This document shows, in pieces, positions 46,501-58,000 of a stretch of DNA of 64,000 bases. Position 1 is the first letter of the stretch, and each line of letters starts with the position of its first letter. The stretch is from Yamagishiella unicocca (lineage: Eukaryota > Chlorophyta > Chlorophyceae > Chlamydomonadales > Volvocaceae). Under the pieces are notes generated by a model. The model did no database searches and was not told the DNA's origin. It saw only the letters and a list, made by a program, of their open reading frames with translations. The position numbers and the translations under genes are program-made. Location of the stretch: the NCBI GenBank assembly GCA_003116995.1, contig BDSL01000007.1, positions 496,001 through 560,000 of the forward strand. Direction: 5' to 3'.

Positions 46501-47826
46501 GCACACCGAGCACACCTGCACCTCTCACCCTCTGTATCTTTACCTCGCCGATGCCCCTCTCTTTCCTCCCCATCACCACCACCGCCATGCCCCGCCGGCA
46601 CGACTCAGCCCGAGCCAAGTCACGCACCCGCGTTGAGCCTCAGCGCCGGTCGCGGGCAGCCCGGCACCCCAACCGCCATGTCCGCCACCCGCACGCCCGC
46701 CGCCACGGTGGTAACATCCACGAAGTGCAAGAAGTATTTGTCGGTCTGTGACAGGGAGGTGCCGTACGGCGGGGCCCAGAGGGATGTCGTACGGTGGGAT
46801 CCAGTGAGACCCAAAAGAGAGGCGGGCCAGGGGCAGGGGCATCTGTCAGGGACTCTCAAGGAGAGGCGCGTCCGACCCTAATAACGTGTCTTCATCTCCC
46901 CCCGCCCTGCAGCCCCCCGCCCTGCAGCCCCCCGCCCTGCAGCCCCCTGCCCTGCAGCCCCCCGCCCTGCACCCACCTCCTGCTCGATCGCAGGCAGGTG
47001 GCCCCCGAGCTCCGGCGGCAGGCTGAGCCCGATGCCCTTGCGGAGCGCCGGTCCCGCCGTGAGGGAGTAGCTGGAGAAGCCGCCCGGGCAGCAGCACACG
47101 TCTAGGAACTGGAACGGCTCGGTACGGGAGGAGATCAAGCGGTTGTTGGTGTCGTCGATCTCGTACATGATGTACCGCATGCGCTGCAGCGCGAACCGCA
47201 GGCGGCGGCAGCGGGCAAAGCGGGAAGCGGGCGGGCCGAGAGGGGATGGTTAGCAGCTTGACAATTGACACGGCTTGACAGGACTTAGCGAGGCTTAACG
47301 AAGGAAGCAAGAATTGAGCAAATGTAGGAGGCAAATCCTCCCGCATGACACCGACTGTATCTTGGCGCAGCGCCAAGCCCGGACGGACACCTGCTCCCAG
47401 GGCGAGACTTCGCAACATAGGGTACTCGCGCCGCCCGTCCCAACCACCCGAGCGCACCCACCTACCGCCCTGTGCCCCACGCGCCCCGGTGACAGGGACC
47501 ACTTCCCCGAGGAACGCACACGCACACTTGCGCCCCCTCCTTTTTGGCCGTGGATTCGCGGATTATCCTTTACCCCCGCGCCTCCTTCCCTTCCCCTCGC
47601 GCTCCCCAGCCACCTCCCGCATCTCGTGGCGGTGCTCCTGTCCGGCCGCCGCCTTCTTCCGAGTAGCCTGCACCGCCTGCGCCGTCGCGTTGCGCGCCTC
47701 GCCTCGCCCCTCCACGACCGGCGGCGGCACCACACCGCCGCCGGCGCCACCCATGGGCACCGTCCCAAAGACCGGCATGGGGGCGGGCATGGGCACCGGC
47801 ATGGGAGGCACTCCTGGGTACATCAT
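43524..47826 (-). CDS. FtsJ-fold (Rossmann) methyltransferase-like protein
   Basis: Eight exons: 47826-47614, 47183-46977, 46745-46628, 46346-45961, 45704-45513, 45081-44938, 44766-44641, 44174-43524; 678 aa. The SAM-binding motif FLDVCCCPGGFSSYSL resembles FtsJ motif I (D-x-x-x-x-PGG). VILDGSFLGGKDW supplies the motif IV Asp, and GGALVLRLNMF...YKPRSCHVHVGSYYLVCTGF matches the strand-helix-strand end of the fold. Active FtsJ enzymes use a K-D-K-E tetrad; here the third and fourth positions appear as Arg (VLRL) and Gly/Ser (VGSYYL). RNA 2'-O-methylation is therefore not assured. The N-terminus is Pro/Met-rich and the C-terminus Ala/Pro-rich and acidic. The start at 47826 is the first in-frame ATG; an upstream acceptor-like CTTTCAG leaves open an earlier exon. 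Confidence 0.82.
44361..44598. repeat. Twelve-copy poly-G/CATAATGACC array in an intron
   Basis: Twelve units made of CATAATGACC followed by a run of 7-11 G lie in the last intron of the FtsJ-like gene. The G-runs are on the template strand; the RNA carries C-runs. Confidence 0.95.
44878..44937. repeat. 15-bp repeat starting near a splice donor (FtsJ-like intron 6)
   Basis: Read in gene orientation, about four GGGGGCAGTGGGGAC-type units begin within 15 nt of the donor GTGCTTGG. Confidence 0.88.
45765..45790 (-). repeat. Dispersed intronic element, copy in FtsJ-like intron 4
   Basis: In gene orientation it reads CTTCGTACACGGGTTTTCC, matching the POLK and INTS11 copies, shortly before the acceptor of exon 5. 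Confidence 0.65.
46898..46976. repeat. 15-bp repeat starting at a splice donor (FtsJ-like intron 2)
   Basis: In gene orientation five GCAGGGCGGGGGGCT-type units begin at the donor GTGGGTGCAGG. Confidence 0.9.
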
Positions 47827-49481
47827 CGCTGCGTGGAGTGAGGCGGAGCCGCTGAAAGGCACCTAAGCGGCTGCACTAGCCTGAGTACGATTGGATCCGG
47901 CAGCGGCTCTCGGGTGCTCCGAAACCCGCGAGCTGTACCCGCCTCTAGGATTGCTGCCAGCAGGCTGGCCCGTGGCTTGGCGAGGTGGGCAGCGCTGAGC
48001 AGGCTGACTGCGGTTGCCGGCAGAGGGACGGGAGGCGGGCTCCTGCCGCCGCCTCCCGACCAGCTAGTGGGTCCGCTGATGGGGCCGCCGGGACACGCGA
48101 ATGGTCGGCAGCGTCCGGCGGTGCCGGGCGGTGCTACTGTGCCGGGATTGCGGTACGGTACTGGACGGGATGCGCAATGCGGAGAAATCACGCTGACATG
48201 ACCGCTGACATGACCGCTGCCGTGACGTTTGGTTGGTGGTTGCGTCTGGGAGCAGCAGGCCGCCTTTGTTTTCGCGCAGACAGCCACCCGCTGGGCGTCT
48301 AGCTGTGGCGCCTAGCTGCAAGGAGGGCGAAATGCTAGACCTGCGAAGGCCACGGTTGGTTGGCAGGCGAGCCGCTGTCCGCTGAAGTCGCGCCCCAGCC
48401 CCGTCGGAAGGCACCGCTGACAGCGGCGAGGGCATCCGGCGGGAGGTATGTTGGCGGCAGAGATGTGCGTGAGGGGCCACGGCGCTACGCGACGTGTGGC
48501 ATTTGGATATAGACGAACAAAGCGCCTTTGATCTCTGCAGTGCGTGTTTAGCCGTGCCGAAACATAGGTGCGCTGTAAGGAAAACTTGACGGCCGGGCAG
48601 TTGGCGCGAAACAAAAAGCCAGGCGTACTCCTTGTCCACAGCTGTCTGCGCGCACCTGGTTAACAGCAAGCCCAGGATAGCGACTTTTTTTGGACAACGC
48701 GAAGTAGCTGGACAAATGAAGAAAAAGTAGTGCCCCCTTCAGCGCGCCTCTACATGAAGATGCAAAAAACATATGATGGTGCTGTTATACCAAGGAATGT
48801 CTCTTGATAAAAGGCTTCGCCGCCCACTAAGGCTGCAATCGGCGAAGTAGACTTTGGTGTGTCAATACCGGTATGCAGGGTCACCAGGTGCTGACATATG
48901 GAAACAATGGCATACTTACTATATTCCTTTATTGTCTCACGACGCTCACGAAATACCCATGCAGAGAAGAGCAGTGCGCGTATGTGTTTACCTTGACCTT
49001 TCAGCTAGCCCAATAGGCCACTATCCAAGTGTGATAAGGCTTTTTGATTAGAAAATGGCACTGTCATGGAGGGGTTTTGGAGGGGGAAATAACTGGCTGG
49101 CACATGGGCAAGGGAACAGTACATGCACAGGTCCTTTATTTGAACCATGTGCGTACAATGAGTCCATGAGAGTAAGGAATTCTTTCGGCTGAGGGAGGGG
49201 AACCTAGAAGGTTGAACACAAGGGTCCTAATCAAAGGTACCGCACTTCCCAAAACGATGGAAGGGAATTGAGCAGCAACAGGAGTCTAGTATGATGCAAA
49301 TGCAATCCTTGCTATAATAAAACTGGTATCAATACGTCTTCCTGCTCAAACTCTATAGGACGCCCCCTTCCCTGGAGCGGCGGCTCTCGGCGCGTTCCCC
49401 CAAAGTGGTGTGGCCTCCACTTCTTCTTTCTCTTCCCCGTGGGTTTGTCCTCGTTGAACTGCCAGCGAGGCTTAGCTCAAG
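47827..49481. other. Divergent intergenic region FtsJ-like gene / RPS4
   Basis: 1.66 kb containing two promoters. The part from about 48700 to 49380 is noticeably AT-richer than the rest of the window. No gene, RNA or transposon signature was recognised. Confidence 0.45.
49418..49438 (+). promoter_or_regulatory. Pyrimidine tract upstream of RPS4 (possible TOP-like transcript start)
   Basis: CCACTTCTTCTTTCTCTTCC lies about 45-65 nt before the RPS4 ATG. Ribosomal protein mRNAs of many eukaryotes start in such tracts; its role here is inference. Confidence 0.3.
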
Positions 49482-52400
49482 ATGGCGCGCGGTCCCAAGA
49501 AGCACCTTAAGAGGCTAAATGCCCCCTACCACTGGATGCTTGACAAGCTGAGCGGCATCTTCGTAAGTACAAACGACATCTCCATGAGACTTCTGGCAGT
49601 ATAGTTCGGCAGCAGGGGCTCGGCTCATGCTCGGCGGCGCCGTGGGAGTGCATTTCGCCGGCAACAGGAGCTTCTGGCAGCTGGGGCTTGTTTCTTCAAG
49701 CTATGGTGCATGATATATACCTTTGGCGTGCGACTGCAGGCTCCCAAGCCGTCCGCTGGTCCCCACAAGCAGCGCGAGTGCCTGCCGCTGCTGCTCATTC
49801 TGAGGAACAGGCTGAAGTAAGTATTGTACGGAGCTTGTTATTGACATTTTATAACGTGCATTAAAATTCATCTGCATTTAGCGGCATGCCGTGGCAGCAA
49901 CGCGAAGGAGCGGCGGCTCGGACAGCGGGAGGGCGGCGGCCGGCGTGGCAGCAGCAGCAGCGGGAGCCGAGCAAAATGGGCGCAAGCAGCAGCTGTTCCA
50001 GGGCTTGACAAAGCAGGCGCTTCCATTCCCCCGCTGTCGGTCGACAGGCTGCGGTGGCGCAGGGCATTCGGCTTTGGCGACCTCTTCTCATCATCACGCA
50101 ACCTGATACGTCTGGATTCAGGCATTATGCAGCATCTATGTTTCCCCGGCAGCAGTTAGCGAAGCATGGCGGCAAAGGCTGGTGCAGATTAGTGTTGGTC
50201 GCTGTTTACTGGGCTTGGACGTAGCTAAAACGCAAGACGGCAACCATACCAATACGTGGGCGCTTTGTTTCCGCTGCCCTGCCCTCGTGCAGGTATGCCC
50301 TGACCGGCAAGGAGGTGCAGTCCATTCTCATGCAGCGCCTCATTAAGGTGGACGGCAAGGTCCGCACGGACACCACCTTCCCGACCGGCTTCCTGGATGT
50401 GATCAGCATTGAGAAGACGGACGAGCACTTCCGCCTGGTCCTGGACACCAAGGGCCGCTTCGTGGTCCACCGCATCAGCAAGGAGGAGGCCGCCTACAAG
50501 CTGTGCAGGGTGAGCAGCACCAATGACCCCAACTAATGCACCGGGGCTGTCGCGCACATATCAGGAGGCGCCCAAATCGTCTGGGCCCATCTGTTACACC
50601 CATGGGTCTACCAGTGTGTGAAATGGGGCCGGCAAGTTGCATGCTGTGTGGTGCTGTCACCCTGTTGCTGCAAGTTCCGTCTTTGGGGGGGTGGGTATGT
50701 TCGTCACTCACCAACGGTATGATGTGGTAATCTTCAAGCTGACTCGCAACTAGTCACCAATTTCAAGAGAGCGCTGCTGGCAGGACCGGGCTTTCAGCAG
50801 TACCTATGCTGGGCCAGCCCATCGGTTACCTGACGCCGAACAGCATCAAAAGATGCCTGCCTCTGCAAGCGCCTAGCAATGTACAGAACGGGGAACTAGT
50901 TGTTGTTTGCGGTTGCCTAATGTTACGATGCACGTCCCTTGGCAGGTGCGCAAGGTTCAGTTCGGCAAGGGCGGTGTGCCGTACGTGGTCACCCACGATG
51001 GCCGCACCATCCGCTACCCCGACCCGGAGGTTAAGGTAGGTTCGACTCAGGAATGGGGTCATAATAGTCTGGGGTTGAGTTGTTTGGGAGAGGACTGGTT
51101 TGACACCCCGAGCACACAGCAAGTCACACAAGCATTAAAGGGCGTCCTTATCCAAATATGCACTCGTGTCTGGCATCAGGCAGGCGCATGGAATTCAAAC
51201 AGGGGTATGGACTATGGGATTGTGGCGAAGGGTGCCTTTATGCCTCATCGCACCCAGCGGCCACTGGTTACTATAAGGAGCGGTTGGTTGGCGGATCGCC
51301 GGAATTGTCGTTCAATTGTTCAAGAGCATTAAGTTTCCGACGTGTGCTATGAAAAGCAGCAACGGCAAGCTCCTCGGAACCGCTCGGAACCGCTCCTCGG
51401 AACCGCTCGGAACCGCTCCTCGGGTGGCTGGGGAGTAGCCAAGCAACGGCTGTCGACAGCTATACCATGCGAGTGACATTTGCGAGCGTCTGCACGGGGT
51501 TGTGTTCAATGGGGCGGCGTGCAGAAAAAATGCTCTCCGAATTAAGCAGCCTTCTCGTTTGCCGAACACGCGGCGGCTGGGTGGCTTCGGAACGGAAGGG
51601 GTTGGCGCCTGGTGGCTCTGCTGCTGGTTTTTTTCTTGTAGACCTGGCCTGCGAGCAAGAAGGATACTGTACGGGGCTGTGCGGGTGCGCACGTGCGCTG
51701 CGTGGGCATGCACGCGATGGAGGGGACATGTGGCGAATGCAGCCCGATCTGCGGTTGGGCAGGGACGTTGGCCGTGCGCGCTCGTATCCACCTGTGCTTT
51801 GGCGTGTCATCGTGTGACGGGCTGTGCCCTTAATTCACCCGGGTGTGAACGGCATGAGGCTTTAATGGGGCACGTACGGCGTCATTGTGCAGGATGTGCA
51901 ATGTGCAGGATGCAAAGCACATCCTTATGGCGTATGGCACTGGGGGTGGCATCGACGCAGGGTACACCACATGTGGCTTGCGTGGCTACACCGAATGCGC
52001 TTGCGTTGCGAAAGCTGTCATTTGTATACGTATCAAAGCTGTCACAGTCGGCGGGGTCGCTGCCCAGCTCCTTTCAGTGGAGCATGCTTTTCCTTCACCG
52101 ACGGCCGCAGCTTGCGTCAAGTGTGTCGGGACCGGTGTTGCCAGTGTGTCACGGTTGAGCGAGGTCGGGTTGTGCCTGCTTGGCGTATATGACTGCCGAC
52201 ACGGGGCGCGTCACGATTGGGGAAAACACTATCTCGTCTATCTCCCGTTCTCCCGTTAGTTCAGACCGGCGACAAACGGCTGCAGGCCATAGCACACCTT
52301 CACCGAAAAAGTCCTGGTTGGAAACATTACTGGCATCTTGCTGAAGATGCGGTTAGTTTCTCTCAACTGCACCTCTTCCTAATTGACCCCCGCCTTCCTA

Positions 52401-52866
52401 AAACCACATTCCCATGCTGCCCACTCGCCTAGGCCAACGACTCGGTCATGCTTGACATCGAGACCGGCAAGATTAAGGAGTTCGTCAAGAACGACATCGG
52501 CGCCCTGGTGGTGGTGACCGGCGGACACAACGCCGGTCGCGTTGGCAAGGTCGTCCACAAGGAGAAGCACAAGGTGCGCCGGCGGATGCGTTTTAAGTTG
52601 CCGGAGCCTTCGGTGGTTGGGGAAAACCTAGCGTTGCCAGCACATTTACGTTCTTCCTCCCCCTCCATCGTGCGTGACCCGCACAGGGCTCCTTCGAGAT
52701 TGTGCATCTGGAGGACGCCGCCGGCAACCGCTTCGCCACCCGCCTGACCAACATTTTCGCGATCGGCAAGGAGGGCAAGCCCCTCATCAGCCTGCCCAAG
52801 GGCAAGGGTATCCGCCTCACCATTATCCAGGAGCAGAAGAAGCGGTACGAGGCCGCCTCCGCGTAA
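49482..52866 (+). CDS. RPS4: 40S ribosomal protein S4 (eS4)
   Basis: Six exons: 49482-49562, 49740-49816, 50293-50509, 50946-51035, 52433-52573, 52687-52866; 261 aa, the normal eS4 length. It starts [20 protein letters not shown]. Conserved blocks include [20 protein letters not shown], the S4 RNA-binding segment [33 protein letters not shown], the KOW-type [15 protein letters not shown], and the C-terminal [13 protein letters not shown]. It is a structural component of the cytosolic small subunit. The intron after exon 4 is long (1.4 kb) and carries repeats. Splice sites and phases are unambiguous. Confidence 0.98.
51366..51421. repeat. CTCGGAACCG short tandem repeat in RPS4 intron 4
   Basis: Five to six copies of CTCGGAACCG(CTC), a simple tandem repeat. 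Confidence 0.85.
52019..52041 (+). repeat. 23-nt inverted repeat, left copy (RPS4 intron 4)
   Basis: Contains GTATACGTATCAAAGCTG. Its exact reverse complement occurs at 53679-53701, 1.6 kb away. Confidence 0.85.
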
Positions 52867-53142
52867 AGCGGCTGGCTGACGCTGCTTGGCGTGTGGACGC
52901 AAGGCTGCCGTGCGGTCGCCGGGCGCCGGTTCTGCCCCTGGATGTGCAGTCCTTGTCGTCCGGGCTGGCTACCAGGCTGCAGGCTCGTGCCCTTCTGCGG
53001 CTGCTCTGGAGCGGCTCCCGTCCGGTCGTTTGTCGCTCGAGGGGGGGCTCGGGCGCGGAAGTGGCTGTCGGGGCTGCACCTGGGCCGAGGTGGAAGAGAG
53101 TGTAGAGGCTCTTGAAATCTACTGCGGGGCACAGGCACCCTG

Positions 53143-53147
53143 TGTAA
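53143..53147 (+). terminator. TGTAA polyadenylation signal of RPS4
   Basis: TGTAA 277 nt after the stop codon, at a typical distance. Confidence 0.6.
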
Positions 53148-53678
53148 CTCGCGCAAAACCGGACGATCTCTACCGGGCTTCCACAACCGGGTCTCTTCAT
53201 CGGGCAGGACCCAACCATAATCTGAAATCCCACTACGGATATCTCGACTCAGATCTTGCTTAGCACGCCTTCACAGCTGACATGCACCGACGCTGCTATT
53301 CACAAGCACTGTTGCAGGGGCACTGTGATGATAACCAAGCTCCAACTCTGCTGACAGCAGCTGTGAAATAGCAGCGAAGCTGCAAACGGGGGGTGGTCAC
53401 CACAAGCTGGGCAATGCACGCGTATTGGGTTTGCTTCTGCCTCGCGACGGCCTGCACAGCGTTAGCTAGCCGCCTCTTGCAGGGCGTACGAGCAAACCAG
53501 CATGAAAGTTCCAAAACACCTTTACACATGAACAAGCAAGAACTGCTGCCTCAGACGCCGAAGCTCAGCAGCTTCGTTGAAGCAGTGAAGGGAGTCTTAC
53601 TTTTCTGTAGCGGAAGCCGACCCGTGGGTCCAGGACGCTCCCTGCTTTCCCGCCGACCTCCAATCGCGATAGCATGCG

Positions 53679-53701
53679 CAGCTTTGATACGTATACAAAT
53701 G
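53679..53701 (-). repeat. 23-nt inverted repeat, right copy
   Basis: Exact reverse complement of 52019-52041, with similar flanks (AAAGTTGTCAAAGA on its minus strand). Confidence 0.85.
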
Positions 53702-54971
53702 TCTTTGACAACTTTCCCAGGCCCTAGGCCAGCCGTACAGCGCCAGCATATGCGTGACGCCGATCGGCACAAGAGGCACTTCACACCCTTACAGCGCCTG
53801 CAAACCATCCCCAGTGGATGTCCCAAAGCGCAAACGCAAAGCCCTGTAACGCAGGCTATACCAACCAAGGGTCCCACCAATCTCATGGCAGCAAATCTGA
53901 CCCGCGGCAGGTAACCGGCGGTAACCCGTGACGCTCCCTCCCTGCCCACCCCCACGTTCAAATCCGCTCCGCCTCCTCACCTCCAGCCCACCCACGCTCT
54001 CACCTCAATACACGCACCTCAGCTACACGGCATGCCAACTCCTCCAACCGCCCATCTACCCAGCGGCGCCATGCAAATGGGAAGTCCTGCCAAATCAGTG
54101 CCTAAACAACCAAGAGCTGCCGTATCTCAGGTACCATCGGCTGCAACTGCTGCAGACGAGATATGCCCAGCAAAGTGCCCGCACGAGCCCTCTGCACGCT
54201 GTACAGCGCCGAGCCCGACCCGCTACCAGACCTTCCCTGTAACAGTTACTACTACCAGACCTTCAACTGGACGGAGCCACCTGCGCCGCACGCCAGCACG
54301 AACGTGCGCCGCGCGTCAAAACATCGCATAAAAAACCTCCGAACAAAGACACCGTTCTGCCTGTTGGTTCTGCCTCATGTCCTGGGGACCTTTGTACCCG
54401 CCACTACTACTAACGACTCCGGGGGCCGGCACGTTCACATCCATCCCGAACTCTTCGCTTCATATACACTCACAACTGCCGATTAGGGCGGTGTTTTCGG
54501 ACGAAGCACCGCCACAACAATCCGGCGCCCTAGTCGATTGTTGCGTATTGTGCCAGCCCTGGCCTGCCGGAAAGTACTACACCACCGGCCCAGTCAATGC
54601 AACGAATAGGTACCGGTACATGGAAAACCCCACCGGGAGCCAGCCTCATAAATCTTCCGGCTCGGCCCCGACCTGGTTGCTGTGGAGCACGGCGGCGGCA
54701 ATGCACGGCGCCTGGTCCACGCCGTCGCCCACCACACAAATGGAATGGAGTTCGCATGGTACAACGCATGCCGCGCCGTGCTAAGATGAATCTGCATCGA
54801 TACGCGATGATGGTTAAACGTGAGTCAGCCCCAGCTCAGTGGCTGGCGCCTGGTTGCGCAACGAGATACTGCCCAGTGAGGACCAATACGGCCCAGTACA
54901 ACAACCTGGCTGACGAATCTTCCTTCAAATCACGATAAGAGATCTCCCACACGAAATGGGGTACGTGCCGT

Positions 54972-54976
54972 TTACA
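54972..54976 (-). terminator. Candidate TGTAA polyadenylation signal of the SEN1-like gene
   Basis: On the minus strand TGTAA lies 86 nt downstream of the stop codon at 55062. It is the nearest such signal found. Confidence 0.35.
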
Positions 54977-55061
54977 TAATACACTATCGCTACTGCATAT
55001 GCCCTAATGAACGAGGCCCTCGAGTTGCTCGAACAGAGGTGCGATGCCAGCGACTGGCTCG

Positions 55062-58000
55062 TCAGCGTGTTCCGCGAGTCTTGCCTCCACGCGCCTCCGT
55101 GTTATCCCCATGCGTGCCCGTCCGCACCACCGCTGCCACCTCCTGCTGCTCCTGCTGCTGCAATGAACGCAGGAGTGGGAACTGCAGCTGCGCCCAGACC
55201 TGAGGCGACACCAGCTTCTGCGAGTTGGGTTGCTTGAGCCTGCAGCGGGATGGTCACCGTAAACCACACACACACTTCAATAAACAAACAACGCCTAACA
55301 AGGAAGCGCGCGGCTGGCACCCAAGTGGCCCCATCAAATCCCTTTGGCCCCCGTCAAGGAGCTGACACCGTCCCACAGCAGCGACAAGACTCACCCCGCC
55401 CCCACACGTGCAACCGTGTCTCTTCACCCCCCCCATCCCCCACGTGCACGCGCCTCTCAGCGGGCGACACTCACCCACGCAGAGCAGTCAGGTGCTGGAC
55501 CGTGTATTTATCGTACTCGCGCTCGGCCCGCTGCACCGCCAGCCTCAACGCCGCGTTATCCTTAGCCCAGCACGCATCCCACACCTGAGCATGTCCCCAC
55601 ACACGGGTGGGTATACGAGCGGAACACGTCATCACGGCGTTTGGCGCAGGACGACAGCCAACAACAGCCCATCCCCTGGCTGCCTCAACACTGTTGGACG
55701 GCTCCGTCCGCGCACGCCGCTAGACGTCATCCTAACCCACCTCAAGCACTTGGCTCCATTTGGTGCCCTGCTGACGCAGCTGCACGCTCCAGATCAGGAC
55801 CAGCTGACGACGGTCGATGTGGTAGACGTGCAGCAGGTCCCGGTACGTTTCGGTGACGAGGGTGCTGCCCTTGATGTGGCCAGGGAAGCGGCCGCTGGCA
55901 AGACTGTTCATCTGGGGGTATGATGGTGTTGCCATGCGTGTACGACACGCGGCGGGGTAAGGTCACTCATTTGTTGGGGTGCCTGTACCCCAGGCGAGGG
56001 CAAAGTGCACCCAGCTGCCCGCACCCCAGGCGAGGGCAAAGTGCACCCAGCTGCCTGCACCTGCCTGGCCAGATGCTGGAACCACCATCATTCCAGCGAG
56101 CAAGTGTCATTCAACGAAATTGCTGACTGACAGTCTTGCCGCTGAAGCATTGCGCCTGCAGTGCCTTGCACCCCAAACTACATGCCTGCCTGCACCAGGC
56201 TCCTAACTGCCACCGGACGAACCTTATCTGCGACAGACTTCTCGACGTCCTTGCCCAACCTAGTCAACGCCTTCGTTGCCTCCTTGCTATAGACGACCTG
56301 GGGACGGTGATGGCAGGATACAGATCGGATGATACCTAGGGAGTTGTACAACACGCGGTGAACGGTGATAACTGATAAGGGCAGGGCAACCGGGCACACC
56401 AGGCGCGCGCTACGTAGTTTCGGTGGTTGATGCAGTGCGGCACCACCTGCCGGGACCAGCGAAGCTATACCGGCCGAATAGTTTTGGCTCGCTGGAAGCG
56501 TAAGCAAATAGGGCAGATGGGGCCAATTGGCGACGCGCTTGGCAGGCGAGCACACCTTCCACAGCAGCTCGGCCGGTCGTCTGTCGGGCACTGGAGTGGG
56601 CGCTTGGACCGCCGGCGGTGCGGGAGCCTGGGAAGCCCGAGCGACTGGAGCGGGCGCTTGGACCGCCGGCGGTGCGGGAGCCTGGGAAGCCAGAGCGACT
56701 GGAGTGGGCGCTTGGACCGCCGGCGGTGCGGGAGCCTGGGAAGCCAGAGCGACTGGAGCGGGCGTGAAGGAAGGTGGCTGGTACGAAGCCACCACGTCCG
56801 GCGTCAGCAGCAGGCCGCGCGAAGCCGCGTCATCCAAGAAGCTCGCCCACAGCTGCGTCCGCACGGGCAAGCAGCACGGGCAACCTGCGTTAGGCTATCT
56901 ATGGAAGCGGCTGAAGTGGGATGTACGACATGTACGAGCATGGCAGGCCCCACCAAATCGAATGATGTTCGGTCGCCCAGGTGCCGGGCGAGGATGCAGC
57001 GGGCAACCCAATGGAAGGGAGAAAGTTTACCGGACGGTGGGTAAGTGAAGGGGCACTCAGCGCTTGGCACCGCCGGATGTGTCACCAACCTGATGACTGC
57101 GAAGCGTCTTTGCGTTCAGCAGCACCACCAGGCCGTGCCTGGCGCGAGTGGCCGACACATTGAGGCGGCGGCTGTCGGCCGTGAAGCCCATCATCGCTCT
57201 GTCGTTGGCCCGCACGACGCTCAAGATTATGACGTCCTTCTCCTGCCCCTGGAAGCCGTCGACCGACTTGACGGCCACGCTGATGCCGTGTTTGGGGTCC
57301 GTCAGCGGCTTGACCAGGTCGGAGATGGTTGCCACCTGAGCCCTGTATTCATGTTGTGGTGGTGGGACAAGGGCGGCTTGCACAGCGAACGGTACCGCGC
57401 GCCAGCGGCATGGCATCTGCTGGCAGCCATTGGAAGGGGAAGCGTCGCGATCGAACATGACGACCCAAGCGGCACGTTACGCTTGCGCGTGTCACCGAGG
57501 ACTCCCCTGGGACTGCCGCACGGACCCCCACCACCGCCACCACCACCACCACCACCACATCACCGGCGACACCAGGCAACCCGCCGCCACGTCCGGCCTA
57601 CACAGGCGACAGTCAGCTGTCTTTGTCTTTCTTTCCTCGCGCCTCAGTCGCTCAAGCATGCTCACCTGTATGGGGCAATGATGCCGATAGACAGCCCGCG
57701 CTCAGGCTCCAGCAGTGCCCGGTGAGCCGCCGACATTGGCGCCCCGGGTGCCTCTGATGGCGAGGCTCCACCGCCGCCGTCAGCATCCCCACCCGCCTCG
57801 CGCAGCTGGCGCCAGGCGCGTGTCACCTGCTTCGCCACCGCCTCCGCAACCCTGGCTTCTTCCACATTGCACCAGCTGGCGCTCATCGCGACGGCACCGG
57901 GATTCACCACCAGCAAGCCGCTCGCCTCTTCGCAAAAGTCGTCGGAGTTCAGCTCCGTCCCCGCGCTGACGTCGATGATGACGTACGGCCCCCACGGCAG

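Larger units (their letters stand above)
52867..55061. other. Intergenic region between RPS4 and the SEN1-like gene
   Basis: 2.2 kb between convergent genes; the RPS4 3' UTR occupies the first 300 nt. From about 53930 to 54800 the plus strand has protein-like stretches in several frames (for example YSAEPDPLPDLPCNSYYYQ and CQPWPAGKYYTTGPVNATN), but no splice chain joins them and no family was recognised. They may be a gene remnant or a missed gene. Confidence 0.4.

Noticed and set aside
49563..52432. Intronic snoRNA in RPS4
   Set aside because: Ribosomal protein introns often host snoRNAs, but no C/D or H/ACA box combination could be found by eye.
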